DNA of 64,000 nucleotides. Source: an uncultured Collinsella sp. (GTDB taxonomy: Bacteria; Actinomycetota; Coriobacteriia; Coriobacteriales; Coriobacteriaceae). The notes beneath the pieces were generated by a model that saw only the letters and a list, made by a program, of their open reading frames with translations, did no database searches and had not been told where the DNA came from. The stretch covers positions 1-64,000 of the forward strand of contig CABUTN010000007.1 of the NCBI GenBank assembly GCA_902494565.1, in the 5' to 3' direction. Numbering within the stretch: the first letter of the stretch is position 1; each line of letters opens with the position of its first letter. Shown here one piece after another: positions 6,892-15,555 of this stretch. Both the position numbers and the translations under genes were made by a program.

Positions 6892-7741
6892 GGATTAGCT
6901 CCTGGGCCAGACGGACAAAGTCAGCAACATCAAGCGTCTCGGCGCGCGTGGTGGGTGCAATACCGCAAGCCTCAAAGGCAGCATCGAGCACGTCCTTGGC
7001 AAAGCCGTTGGCGCTCATGGAATTGCGGATGGTCTTGCGACGCTGAGCAAATGCAGCATCAATCACGCGGGCCACAAATTCGCGATCGAGCCCCTCGGGC
7101 ACCACGCCGTCAACACGGTCGATACGCGCGACGGCCGAGTCCACGTGCGGCGCCGGCATAAAGCAACGCGGCGGCACCTCAAAGCGACCCGTCACCTGCG
7201 CGTACAGGCCGAGTTTTGCCGTGTAGCCGCCATAGGTCTTGTTACCGGGCGTTGCGGCAATGCGATCGGCAACCTCCTTTTGAACCATGACGACAGCGCG
7301 CTTAAGCGCGGGCATCGTCTGGAAGAACTGAAGGATGATCGTCGCCGCCACGTTGTAGGGCAGATTCGCGACAAACACCGTCGGCGTACCGCCCGCAACC
7401 TGCTCAATCTGCTCCGGGCCCACCTTGAGCGCATCGCCCATGATAAAGCGGAAGTTGGCATAGTCGGCGGCGTGGGCGTCAAGCACCGGCTCAAGCTCGG
7501 GATCGGCCTCGATCGACGTAACGCACGCCGCCTCCTGCAGCAACGCAAGTGTCAACGTGCCGCAACCCGGACCCACCTCGAGTACGCGCTCGTCACCTGC
7601 AAGCTCGGCAAGCTCGCAGATACGCTCGATCACATGATTGTCGATTAGAAAGTTCTGGCCCAGGCGATGCTTAGTCGCAAGGCCAAACTCCTCTAGCAGC
7701 TCCCTGGTGGCCGTGGGGTTTGCCAAAGGCGAAGTTGTCAT
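6881..7741 (-). CDS. rsmA: 16S rRNA (adenine1518/1519-N6) dimethyltransferase
   Basis: KsgA/RsmA dimethylates two adjacent adenines in the 3' terminal helix of 16S rRNA during 30S maturation. The SAM site is VLEVGPGCGTLTLAL (motif I), preceded by QNFLIDNHVIERI. The catalytic motif IV is NLPYNVAA. The C-terminal helical domain is intact (286 aa). The ATG follows AAGGAGG with good spacing. A hairpin at 7780-7809 separates it from metG, so it starts its own unit with tatD. Confidence 0.97.
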   Translation of the reverse strand: MTTSPLANPTATRELLEEFGLATKHRLGQNFLIDNHVIERICELAELAGDERVLEVGPGCGTLTLALLQEAACVTSIEADPELEPVLDAHAADYANFRFIMGDALKVGPEQIEQVAGGTPTVFVANLPYNVAATIILQFFQTMPALKRAVVMVQKEVADRIAATPGNKTYGGYTAKLGLYAQVTGRFEVPPRCFMPAPHVDSAVARIDRVDGVVPEGLDREFVARVIDAAFAQRRKTIRNSMSANGFAKDVLDAAFEACGIAPTTRAETLDVADFVRLAQELIHDA

Positions 7742-7779
7742 GGTTGCCTCCTTAGCATGATGGCGGCGTCTTGAAACAA

Positions 7780-7809
7780 AAGGGCATGGACCGTAGCGGC
7801 CATGCCCTT
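7780..7809 (-). terminator. metG terminator
   Basis: Minus-strand stem AAGGGCATGG/CCATGCCCTT followed by TTG, between metG and rsmA. Confidence 0.75.
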
Positions 7810-7851
7810 ACAGCTAAACAGCAAATTGCCGATATGGCGCTCGCGCGGTCT

Positions 7852-9453
7852 CTACGCCAGACGCGGGAACAGCGGATCGCCCTTCTCGACGGGCTGACCA
7901 CCAGCAAGCAGGCCCCAAGCGCAAATGCCCTTGAGGTCGTCGCTCGCGGCCTCGTCCTCGCAGGACAGGCGGCGCAGAGCCTCGGCAGAAGTCTGGGGCA
8001 TGAGCGGCATCAGCAGGTGAGCGGCAATGCGGATGGCCTCGAGCAGGTTGTAGATCACAAACGCCAGCTCGTCAGCCTTGGCCTCGTCCTTGGCAAGTGC
8101 CCAAGGCTCGGAGTCCTCGATGTAGTGGTTGGCGGCGTGGATGAGCTCCATGACCTCATCCTTGGCTCCGCCGTAATCGAGCACGTCCATCTTGGCCATG
8201 TAGCGCTCGACCAAACCGTCGGCGATCTTTGCCAGCGGGTTGTCAAACGCGTCGAACGATGCGGGCTTGGCGGGCGCGCAACCGTCAAAATACTTGCCGC
8301 TCATGTTGAGCGAACGCGAAATGAGGTTGCCCCAGCTGTTGGCCAGGTCGGCGTTGTAGACCTGCTCCATGCGGTCGAAGCTGATGGCACCGTCGGTGCC
8401 GGGGACGACGTCGGTCATAAAGTAGTAGCGATAGCCCTCGACGCCCAGCATGTCGATAACGTCCTGCGGAGCGATGGCGTTGCCGCGGCTCTTGGACATC
8501 TTCTCGGCCTTGCCGGTCTCGGCATTGCGCACGGTCAGGAAGCCGTGGGCAAAGACGTGCTCGGGCAGGGCCTCGCCGATGGCCATGAGCATGGCGGGCC
8601 AAATGACGCAGTGGAAGCGGATGATGTCCTTACCCACGATGTGGAACTGCGCGGGCCAGCGATAGGCCAGCTCGGCACGCGCGTCGTCGGTGTCGACACC
8701 GTAGCCGACGGCCGTCATATAGTTGAGCAGCGCATCGAACCACACGTAGGTCACGTGACCCTCGTCAAACGGGACCTGAATGCCCCAGTCAAAGCTCGTA
8801 CGGCTCACGGAAAGGTCGTTAAGGCCGCCCTCGACAAAGCTGCGAACCTCGTTCATGCGGAACGCAGGCTCGACAAAGTCGGGGTGCTCGTCATAGAGCT
8901 TGAGCAGCTTGTCCTGGAAGGCGGAAAGCTTAAAGAAGTAGGACTCCTCCTGCACGCGCTCAAGCGGACGGTGGCAGTCGGGGCACAGGTGCTGGCCGAC
9001 GCTGCCGTACTCTTCGTCGCCCTTCTGGACCTGCGTATCGGTAAAGTAGGTCTCGTCAGGCACGCAATACCAGCCGTCGTAGCTGCCCTTATACAGGTAG
9101 CCGGACTCCTTCATGCGCTCCCACAGGTACTGCACGGCATGATGCTGGCGCGGCTCGGTGGTGCGGATGAAGTCATCATTGGAAATCTCGAGCTTGCTCC
9201 AAAGCTCCTTGAAGTGCGGAGCCTGGCTATCGGTCCACTCCTGCGGCGTCATGTTGTGCTTGGCTGCGGCCTCGGCGACCTTCTCGCCATGCTCGTCCAT
9301 GCCGGTCAGGAACTTGACGTTATAGCCAGCGGAACGGCGATAGCGAGCCTGAACGTCGGCGATGATGGTGGAATAAGCCGTGCCCAGGTGCGGATCGGCG
9401 TTGACGTAGTAGATGGGCGTCGTGATAAAGAACGAAGGCTTGCTTTGATCCAT
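7852..9453 (-). CDS. metG: Methionine--tRNA ligase
   Basis: Class I synthetase that charges tRNA-Met. The HIGH-type motif is PHLG in YYVNADPHLGTAY (residues 15-27) and the KMSKS loop is EKMSKSRGN. The 533-aa length fits the short form without a C-terminal EMAP domain. The zinc-knuckle region has one complete CxxC (CPDCHRPL), while the other knuckle reads CVPDE, so a cysteine pair is incomplete and Asp may replace one ligand. The ATG follows TGGAGG. It lies downstream of rsmI on the same strand and ends at a hairpin. Confidence 0.96.
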   Translation of the reverse strand: MDQSKPSFFITTPIYYVNADPHLGTAYSTIIADVQARYRRSAGYNVKFLTGMDEHGEKVAEAAAKHNMTPQEWTDSQAPHFKELWSKLEISNDDFIRTTEPRQHHAVQYLWERMKESGYLYKGSYDGWYCVPDETYFTDTQVQKGDEEYGSVGQHLCPDCHRPLERVQEESYFFKLSAFQDKLLKLYDEHPDFVEPAFRMNEVRSFVEGGLNDLSVSRTSFDWGIQVPFDEGHVTYVWFDALLNYMTAVGYGVDTDDARAELAYRWPAQFHIVGKDIIRFHCVIWPAMLMAIGEALPEHVFAHGFLTVRNAETGKAEKMSKSRGNAIAPQDVIDMLGVEGYRYYFMTDVVPGTDGAISFDRMEQVYNADLANSWGNLISRSLNMSGKYFDGCAPAKPASFDAFDNPLAKIADGLVERYMAKMDVLDYGGAKDEVMELIHAANHYIEDSEPWALAKDEAKADELAFVIYNLLEAIRIAAHLLMPLMPQTSAEALRRLSCEDEAASDDLKGICAWGLLAGGQPVEKGDPLFPRLA

Positions 9454-9522
9454 GGGGTTTGTCCTCCAGTAAAACGTTGCATACAGAGGATGATTCTAGC
9501 GCAAGGGCTGGATATCCTCCAT

Positions 9523-10401
9523 CTATTGCATATCGAGCACCATGGCATAGACATCGCGCTTGCGGCGCGAATACTTCTGAGACAGGCGCTTGGCCACCGC
9601 AGACGCGGGCTCCCCCTCCTCGAGCGCGGCGCGGATATCCTCGCGCAGGGCCTCGTCGGGATCCGCTGCCGCGGCGCCAACCGGCACGATACCGGTCTCC
9701 TCATCCTCGCTCGGCGGCGCGATGACCAGCGCAATCTCGCCCTTTACCTCGCCGCGAGTACGCAGCTCCTCGGCAAGCTGGGCGGCGGGCCCGCGCAAGA
9801 CTTCCTCGTGCAGCTTGGTGAGTTCGCGGCAGACGGCAACCTCACGCTGGGGAAAGACCTCCGCCACGGCCTCGAGCGTCGCCACGATGCGATGTGGAGA
9901 CTCGTAGAAGATGAGTGCGCCGGGCACCACGGCAAGGCGCTGCAAACGGCGCACACGGTCACCGTGCTTTCGGCCCAAAAAGCCCTCGAAGAAAAAATGC
10001 TCGCAGGGAATGCCGGACGAAACGAGCGCCGTGACGCAAGCAGAGGGCCCGGGAATAACTTCTACGGGCACATCGGCCTCACGTGCCGCCTCGACCAGCG
10101 CCTGGCCGGGATCGGACACGCTCGGCATGCCGGCGTCCGAGGCAAAGGTGAGGGTCTCCCCCGCCAGCAGACGGTCGACCAGGCCGGCGGCGCGGCTAGC
10201 GATCACATTCTCGTCGCAACGGACAAGCGGCCTGGAAATGCCCAGATGCATCAACAGCTTTGACGTCACACGCGTGTCTTCGCAGCAGATGGCATCGGCG
10301 GCGGCAAACGCCTCACCAACACGCGGGGACAGGTCACCCAGGTTGCCGATGGGCGTGCCGACCACATAGAGTTTGCCCGTATGGGCGCTGTTTTGCGTCA
10401 T
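9523..10401 (-). CDS. rsmI: 16S rRNA (cytidine1402-2'-O)-methyltransferase
   Basis: RsmI 2'-O-methylates C1402 in the 16S decoding centre. The tetrapyrrole-methylase fold motifs are clear: VGTPIGNLGDLS (residues 14-25), CEDTR, SDAGMPSVSDPG and EVIPGPSA. The 292-aa length is normal, and a C-terminal helical segment (KRLSQKYSRRKRDVYAMVL) is typical. It starts 6 nt after the stop codon of the upstream GH5-like gene, with a modest site (ATAGG), which suggests co-transcription and coupling. Confidence 0.95.
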   Translation of the reverse strand: MTQNSAHTGKLYVVGTPIGNLGDLSPRVGEAFAAADAICCEDTRVTSKLLMHLGISRPLVRCDENVIASRAAGLVDRLLAGETLTFASDAGMPSVSDPGQALVEAAREADVPVEVIPGPSACVTALVSSGIPCEHFFFEGFLGRKHGDRVRRLQRLAVVPGALIFYESPHRIVATLEAVAEVFPQREVAVCRELTKLHEEVLRGPAAQLAEELRTRGEVKGEIALVIAPPSEDEETGIVPVGAAAADPDEALREDIRAALEEGEPASAVAKRLSQKYSRRKRDVYAMVLDMQ

Positions 10402-10407
10402 ATCAAC

Positions 10408-11469
10408 CTATTCAATCATGCCGCGCTCGAGCGTACCGAGCGCCGCGCGGGCGTCCCATGCCGCAATGCGCTTCTCGGTCTTCCACGTTTGGAAGAACCA
10501 ACCGGCAGCCGGCGCAAACGAAGCCAACTGGTTGGCGATAAACACGCGCTCGTAGGCATTGCGGCCCTCGGGCGTAACCGACGAGTTGGCAAAGATCGCC
10601 GCGCCCGACCATTCGCCCACCAGCACGGGGAACCCAGTCGAAATCGCCTCTTTAAGCTCACGCTTGTTGCGCGAAATCGCCGTCGTCAGCCCGCGGGGGC
10701 TCGTGATGTCGAGCGCATGTTCGTCGCGGTAATGGTACAGGTGAAGGTCCATGTAGACGTTCTTGTACTTGGCGCCGCGCATAAAATGCTTCCACTCGCT
10801 GGGATGCCCCGAAGACGAAAAGACGACAATCTTATCCTCGGGCATATACGAACGGACGAGCTCGTAGGCATCGCGATAGAAATTGCGTAGGTAGTGAGCA
10901 GGAATGCCATCCGTCATGGTGAAGAGGCTCTTGCGAACGCTCATCTGCGGCGTGTCCAACAGCTCGATGCCCAGCAGGCTCTCAGCCTCGCCGTAACGCT
11001 CGGCCAAGCGCTCGAGCACGTCGAGTGCGACATGGCGGCCGTTGGTGGACGAATGCCACTCGGCAACAGCCTCTGGCGTGGCGGGCGAATCGTTGGAATC
11101 GCCCTGGCCACCGGGCACAGTTGCTAGATCAAGCAGCACGCGGATGTCATACTTGGCAGCCCACTCAATTGCACGGTCGATGTAGTCGACAACCGAGATG
11201 TAGGACGCATCGGACTCCTGCGAGCCAAAGGCATACCAGGGTACCGGCAGACGCACGGCATTGAGGCCAATCTGCGCCATGCGGCGGAAATCGTCCTCGC
11301 TCACAAACGTCTCGTAATGACGGCGCATGCGCTCGTTATAGGCGGCGGTGCCCATGGCCTCCTGCAGCTCGGCTGCGTTGGATGCACCGGTCGCCGCGTA
11401 CAGCGACGGGGTCACCCAAGGCTCGGGAATAAACCAGCCAGAGAGATTAACGCCGAGTATCCTCTCCAT
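10408..11469 (-). CDS. GH5-type glycosidase fold lacking the acid/base residue
   Basis: The 353-aa protein follows the exo-beta-1,3-glucanase (GH5_9-like) pattern: NLSGWFIPEPW, AVRLPVPWYAF, AAKYDIRVLLDL, LLGIELLDTP, LHLYHYRDE, VLVGEWSGA and GWFFQTWKTE. The nucleophile Glu is present (about E286 in GEWSG). The acid/base motif, normally NEP in ELLNEP, reads DTP, so that Glu is Thr (about T173). LDLHGAPG also reads LDLATVPG. No signal peptide is seen, so it should be cytosolic. I chose the ATG of MERILGVN because AAAGGGGG precedes it. It is upstream of rsmI. Catalysis by the standard mechanism looks unlikely. Confidence 0.82.
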   Translation of the reverse strand: MERILGVNLSGWFIPEPWVTPSLYAATGASNAAELQEAMGTAAYNERMRRHYETFVSEDDFRRMAQIGLNAVRLPVPWYAFGSQESDASYISVVDYIDRAIEWAAKYDIRVLLDLATVPGGQGDSNDSPATPEAVAEWHSSTNGRHVALDVLERLAERYGEAESLLGIELLDTPQMSVRKSLFTMTDGIPAHYLRNFYRDAYELVRSYMPEDKIVVFSSSGHPSEWKHFMRGAKYKNVYMDLHLYHYRDEHALDITSPRGLTTAISRNKRELKEAISTGFPVLVGEWSGAAIFANSSVTPEGRNAYERVFIANQLASFAPAAGWFFQTWKTEKRIAAWDARAALGTLERGMIE

Positions 11470-11728
11470 CACTGCCCCCTTTTGAATCATACGGGCTAAG
11501 CCCGCATCGCTCTTGCATGACATATCTATCGATTTGAGTATACCCGCGCATGCAGACAGGCGACCGAACGGTCTGTAAAGTGACGCAAAAGCGGGAGGAA
11601 TGTCTGGGGCGGGCCCGAGCTAGTGCGCCAAGATGTGCACGCACGTCGGAAGCAAGCGCCGGAAAGCGCACCCCGCTCTAAAGCCCAATTCTGGGATGCA
11701 TTTTTCGCGGAACTCTACATAAAAGAAA

Positions 11729-11750
11729 AGGACCCCTTTGCAGAGGTCCT
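11729..11750 (-). terminator. tRNA-Phe terminator
   Basis: Minus-strand AGGACCTCTG...GGTCCT hairpin followed by TTTTCTTTT, 13 nt after the tRNA. Confidence 0.8.
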
Positions 11751-11763
11751 AGTCAATTCAAGG

Positions 11764-11836
<73 letters not shown>

Positions 11837-11959
11837 ATTTGAGGTGTGCCTTGTTTCAAGGCTTGATTAGTATAACCAAGGACGCGTTCCGGTCAACCGA
11901 GAATTTTAAAAAAGTTTTTGAGCACAGCCTCGGTTCTATAAATCGGCACGTCAGAGGCA

Positions 11960-12247
11960 TCAGCCGGCAGCAAGAAGTTTTTCACTCAGAGCCGCACGGG
12001 CAAACTCACTTGGCGTCATCCCCTCGGCAGCCGCCCGTCGACGAATGGCCTCCTTCATTCCCAGAGGAATCTTGACCGACAGCGTTGCCGTCCCCTCACC
12101 TGAGAGCGGGGGCCGTCCATGCACGATCCCACCAACGGTGTGTTCGCCATCCGGAAACTCTCCGCGCTCGTACGACTCGCACCACGCGTCAATCATTTCA
12201 TCCGTTACAACCTGACCATTAGCGGCCGTATACGTCTTGCCCATCAT
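11960..12247 (-). CDS. Candidate antitoxin with ribbon-helix-helix domain, 95 aa
   Basis: The C-terminal half (TLSVKIPLGMKEAIRRRAAAEGMTPSEFARAAL) looks like a ribbon-helix-helix DNA-binding domain: a short strand followed by two helices. The N-terminal half (GQVVTDEMIDAWCESYERGEFPDG) resembles the toxin-contacting part of small actinobacterial antitoxins. Two ATGs in a row (12247 and 12244) overlap the toxin stop codon; the second has better spacing from AAAGGGG. The toxin-first, overlapping arrangement suggests coupled synthesis. The antitoxin role is inferred from context and fold, not from close family recognition. Confidence 0.72.
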   Translation of the reverse strand: MMGKTYTAANGQVVTDEMIDAWCESYERGEFPDGEHTVGGIVHGRPPLSGEGTATLSVKIPLGMKEAIRRRAAAEGMTPSEFARAALSEKLLAAG

Positions 12248-12510
12248 CGACCCCTTTGCCGAGCCTGTTCAATCTCCTGCCAAAATTTCTTCTGGACTGG
12301 AGACAAGGCATGAATGATAAGCCACCCACGGACAAGCTCGACCGCGACAAGCTCCACGCTTCGTCCGTCTGGGAGCCATCCAATCGCAAGCCATCTCGGC
12401 GGCTCGTCCTTCGACTCGCGACGAATGCACTCAGTAACCGCAAGCCAAGCGCTAAGCACCTGCTTTTCCGTCAGGTGCTTTTTAGCGTTGGGATGGATCT
12501 CAACATCCAT
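12244..12510 (-). CDS. Candidate toxin of a type II TA pair, 88 aa
   Basis: A small basic protein with a BrnT/RelE-like layout: KHLTEKQVLSAWLAV helix, then strands RWLAIGWLPDGRSVELVAVEL and WLIIHALSP, then a C-terminal helix with Lys and Arg. The start MDVEIHP is supported by GGAGG 9 nt upstream. The frame is open further upstream, but that part overlaps the DUF192 gene and looks non-coding. Its stop overlaps the antitoxin start by 4 nt (ATGA). I cannot place it in a named toxin family with certainty. Confidence 0.65.
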   Translation of the reverse strand: MDVEIHPNAKKHLTEKQVLSAWLAVTECIRRESKDEPPRWLAIGWLPDGRSVELVAVELVRGWLIIHALSPVQKKFWQEIEQARQRGR

Positions 12511-12569
12511 GCATCTTCTCCTCCATCTTACCCAATTTCGTATGACGAAAGTCCGCTGTCGCCAATCTC

Positions 12570-12929
12570 TTACGCCGGCACTTGTTGGAGGGCGGGAGGT
12601 GTAGCGAGGATTGAAGGGCGTTCCAATACCGCCCAGGCGCCGGGGCAGGAGCACATACACCAGGGACATACGTTTTCGCAGCGCGCGAGGATATTGCCGC
12701 GTGCATCGATGAAGGCGATGTCGATGGGATAGGCCATAAAACACGTATGGACCGAAGAGCAGCGTGGAAACGCCATGACGAGCGGCAGGCCGTTGGCGGC
12801 AACCGGACGCCGTCCCAGCATGCCGCGCAGGCGCACGGCAAACGACTCCGCCACCACAAACTCGGCCGGCGTCCAACCCAGCCTATTGAGTGCCCGCGCG
12901 TAGGCGATGTAGGACGAGACCGCGGTCAC
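12570..12929 (-). CDS. DUF192 protein at the end of the Tad locus
   Basis: About 119 aa, matching the DUF192 (COG1430) pattern: LRGMLGRRP, FPRCSSVHTCFM, YPIDIAFIDARGNIL and C-terminal VLERPSIL. The function of this family is not established. The likely start is a GTG (MTAVSSYIAYARALNRLGW) overlapping the stop of the upstream TadE-like gene as GTGA, with GGGGG upstream. A longer frame upstream would overlap the TadE gene extensively and is not supported. Cysteines are unusually frequent near the C terminus (CENVCPWCMCSC). Its place as last gene of the Tad operon suggests a linked role. Confidence 0.82.
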   Translation of the reverse strand: MTAVSSYIAYARALNRLGWTPAEFVVAESFAVRLRGMLGRRPVAANGLPLVMAFPRCSSVHTCFMAYPIDIAFIDARGNILARCENVCPWCMCSCPGAWAVLERPSILATPPALQQVPA

Positions 12930-13402
12930 ATGACCACCCCCGGACGCCATGGATCGACCGTCACCACACGCTCGTGCGACAACGTTGTCGGCGCCCCCAG
13001 CGGAACGCCAGCGATGCTGAGAGAAGTCGGCCACGGCTCATAGTGCATGGTGCAGGTGTAGGTCCTAAACGTACCGGATAGGGAGAGCAGGCCACCATCC
13101 GATGCCTCCGCGCCTTGCTCGCTCGACACTTCGATCTGCAAGTCATAGCCTTCCATGGCATTCAGAATTTGAGTCTGAACCGTCGCCGAGGCATCGGCAG
13201 AGCTCTCGTCACCCTCCCCGCCCGGCGCCACAGCGTGCGCCAGCACGATGTCGGGCACCACGCGGTCGAAGCGCGCGACAGCGCTGGCAAAGATCATGAC
13301 GTTGTACACGATGAGTGCCAGCACCAGCAAAACGGGCGTAACCACCGCCATCTCCACCGTCGCTTGGGCGCGCTCCTCGCGCAGACGCATGCGGATACTC
13401 AT
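12926..13402 (-). CDS. TadE-like minor pseudopilin
   Basis: 158 aa. It starts with a short basic leader (MSIRMRLREERAQ) followed by ATVEMAVVTPVLLVLALIVYNVMIF, the type IV pilin-like hydrophobic helix with Glu at the fifth position typical of TadE/TadF. The remainder is an extracellular domain with few cysteines. The start ATG overlaps the stop of the TadG-like gene by one base (TAATG), so translation is coupled. It probably acts in Tad pilus assembly or initiation at the membrane, by family knowledge. Confidence 0.85.
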   Translation of the reverse strand: MSIRMRLREERAQATVEMAVVTPVLLVLALIVYNVMIFASAVARFDRVVPDIVLAHAVAPGGEGDESSADASATVQTQILNAMEGYDLQIEVSSEQGAEASDGGLLSLSGTFRTYTCTMHYEPWPTSLSIAGVPLGAPTTLSHERVVTVDPWRPGVVM

Positions 13403-15555
13403 TACGACCCACCGCCCAGAGCGCCAACCAGCGTGGCAACATCGACGGTGAGTGGGATGGAGCCGCCGCCGGGCAGAGGAATCTCCGCAAGCGTGAACAC
13501 CGTACCGCTAATGGTGCGTTCGACTTGATATTCCAACGCCTCGCAAAGCGCCTTGGGATCGGTCACGCCCAACGGAATACTTCGCAGCTTGTCTTGCGCT
13601 TGAGAGAGACCAGCAATGTCAGACCCCGGGCTCTTAATGACGTTGGCGGAATCGGTCAGCACTGGCTTTCGCAGGCGCAAGTCGCACGGTTCCAGACCCA
13701 ACGCCGCCATGGACGCCGAAACGGTATCGCCGAGCCACGATGCGATGGAACCCAACGCGCCGCTGCCCCCTCCTAGGCCTTTAATCATCTCGTCCATAAG
13801 TTCGTCGGCCGAACCTTGGATATCACCGTATCCTACGAGCAGCCGTCCCCAAACATCCATGACGCCGTCGAGCACGCCGGCAACGCCGCCCGAGCGTTCC
13901 TTCAATGTCGAGAAAAATCGCGAAAGCACGTTGTTTTGCGCCGTCGCCTCATCGGGTGCCAACACCGCGGCAGAGATAGCACCGCGATCGCCGAGCCTGA
14001 CTGCCGTGCTAAACGAAGAGTTGAGCTCATCGGGGCTCGAGATGGCACCCGAAACCGCAAGGGCAACTACGCCGTTGCGACCGGGCGGAGCGATACGCGG
14101 ACGCTCGCCCGAAAGCGCTTTGATGGCCTGGTCAAACGCATTGCTCGCACGGTCGGTCTCGTCTTCGGTCTGACGTTCGAGCTCGAGCTCTTTGTTGCGG
14201 CATTCGACGTAGTCTTCCAGGGCGTCTTTAAACTTGTCAAAGTGATACTCGAAGCCGTTTTCGATAGAGGTTGAAGGCGCCGCAACAGCACCAAGCGACG
14301 AAACGCCAAAATGGCATTTGCTGCATTTATCCTGTCCATCGTAATCGGCAACCGAAGCAAATCCGCTCGGCGTCCCTTTCTTATAGTTAGGGCAGGTCGT
14401 CCCGTAATGCAGATACGCCTTGTCATCGTTCACGCTCGTCGGCCACACCGCATCGGTATAGAGCTCCGTCGCCCGAACCTCATCAGAGTTGCGCGGCAAC
14501 AGTGGAATATAGGAGGAAACCCTGTCTCCGTTCTCGGTTATATATGCCCGATCGACCTCCGCACTCGCATAGGTATAAAACGCCTTACGCGCCGCAGACT
14601 CTGCCCTCATCTCGACACTCGAGCCGTGGGGCTTCTCATTTGTCAGACGCCAATGGTAGTAGTCCTTCGCGCGATCAAGGGCAACTTGAGGCTCCCACGT
14701 AACGCTCGAAGCGTAATGCGGATTTTGAACACCGGAGAGATCCGTTAGGCTTTTCGCGCGCTCCCACATACACGAACAGCTGCCGACCGAACCTTTATCC
14801 GATCCACCGCAATCCGCTAGCCAGGCACGCTCCTTTGCCTTCGCCGTCTCCTCCGATGCTTTTTGTAGCTCCTCGGCCGCGCGCTCCAGATCTTCCGACG
14901 CATCTTTAATGGCATCGGTCGAGATCTCGGAACCCTCGAGCGCAACAAAATCAGACTCGGATGTCCTGGGCACGGCAAGCGCCGTACCGGTATAGGTCAC
15001 ACTATCGGTATCCTGCGCCGACACCGCCTGCGTGGCACGCGCGGCGATCAGATACGGCAGAGCCGTCTCGATTTTCTGTAAGCCTTCCGATGCGCTTTTG
15101 GCAAACTTGTTGCGCGTTTTAATGATCTCAATCCCGGTGTCGACCATATTGCCGGCAACTGGTTCGGCACCTGGGATGAGGATGGCGACCAGGCCCGTCC
15201 CGATTGTGGCAAACCCCGCCAGCCCCAGACTCAAGATGCTCGCATCAACCACCGTGGCAGCCGTGTGATAGGACGACACTACGTTGGCACCCGCCAGCGC
15301 GCCGCTATCGGCCGCCACCTGGGTATCCCCGGCACGCGACATGCTCCATATCGCCGCGGTCGACGAAAACAACAACGTGAGCACCACTAGGATGACCACG
15401 GCAGAAGAAAGCGTGGTGTAGGCACCGTCTTCGATAAACAGGTCGATACCGGCGCGGCCCATAAAGCCGCCTCGCTTGCGATGGCAGCTCGGACGGCGCG
15501 TCAAAACGCATCTAGACCAGAAACGCTTAATCCCATGCAGCAATCCACGAATCAT
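13402..15555 (-). CDS. Large TadG-like pilus-associated protein with CxxCH motif
   Basis: 717 aa from the ATG at MIRGLLHG, preceded by GGAGGGAG. After a basic cytoplasmic start there is one membrane helix (about residues 46-75: LSSAVVILVVLTLLFSSTAAI), a pattern of TadG-type proteins. The long outside domain has a helical stalk rich in Glu and Ala (LERAAEELQKASEETAKAKERA) and a cysteine cluster (CSCMWERAK, CPNYKKG, CSKCHFG). CSKCH matches the haem c consensus but may equally bind a metal or form disulfides. It is much longer than a typical TadG. It lies between two TadE-like genes. Confidence 0.8.
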   Translation of the reverse strand: MIRGLLHGIKRFWSRCVLTRRPSCHRKRGGFMGRAGIDLFIEDGAYTTLSSAVVILVVLTLLFSSTAAIWSMSRAGDTQVAADSGALAGANVVSSYHTAATVVDASILSLGLAGFATIGTGLVAILIPGAEPVAGNMVDTGIEIIKTRNKFAKSASEGLQKIETALPYLIAARATQAVSAQDTDSVTYTGTALAVPRTSESDFVALEGSEISTDAIKDASEDLERAAEELQKASEETAKAKERAWLADCGGSDKGSVGSCSCMWERAKSLTDLSGVQNPHYASSVTWEPQVALDRAKDYYHWRLTNEKPHGSSVEMRAESAARKAFYTYASAEVDRAYITENGDRVSSYIPLLPRNSDEVRATELYTDAVWPTSVNDDKAYLHYGTTCPNYKKGTPSGFASVADYDGQDKCSKCHFGVSSLGAVAAPSTSIENGFEYHFDKFKDALEDYVECRNKELELERQTEDETDRASNAFDQAIKALSGERPRIAPPGRNGVVALAVSGAISSPDELNSSFSTAVRLGDRGAISAAVLAPDEATAQNNVLSRFFSTLKERSGGVAGVLDGVMDVWGRLLVGYGDIQGSADELMDEMIKGLGGGSGALGSIASWLGDTVSASMAALGLEPCDLRLRKPVLTDSANVIKSPGSDIAGLSQAQDKLRSIPLGVTDPKALCEALEYQVERTISGTVFTLAEIPLPGGGSIPLTVDVATLVGALGGGS

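Noticed and set aside
7771..10263. Very long open frame on the plus strand (830 codons)
   Set aside because: It lies antisense to metG and rsmI, both with strong family motifs. Long antisense frames arise from high GC content and codon bias.
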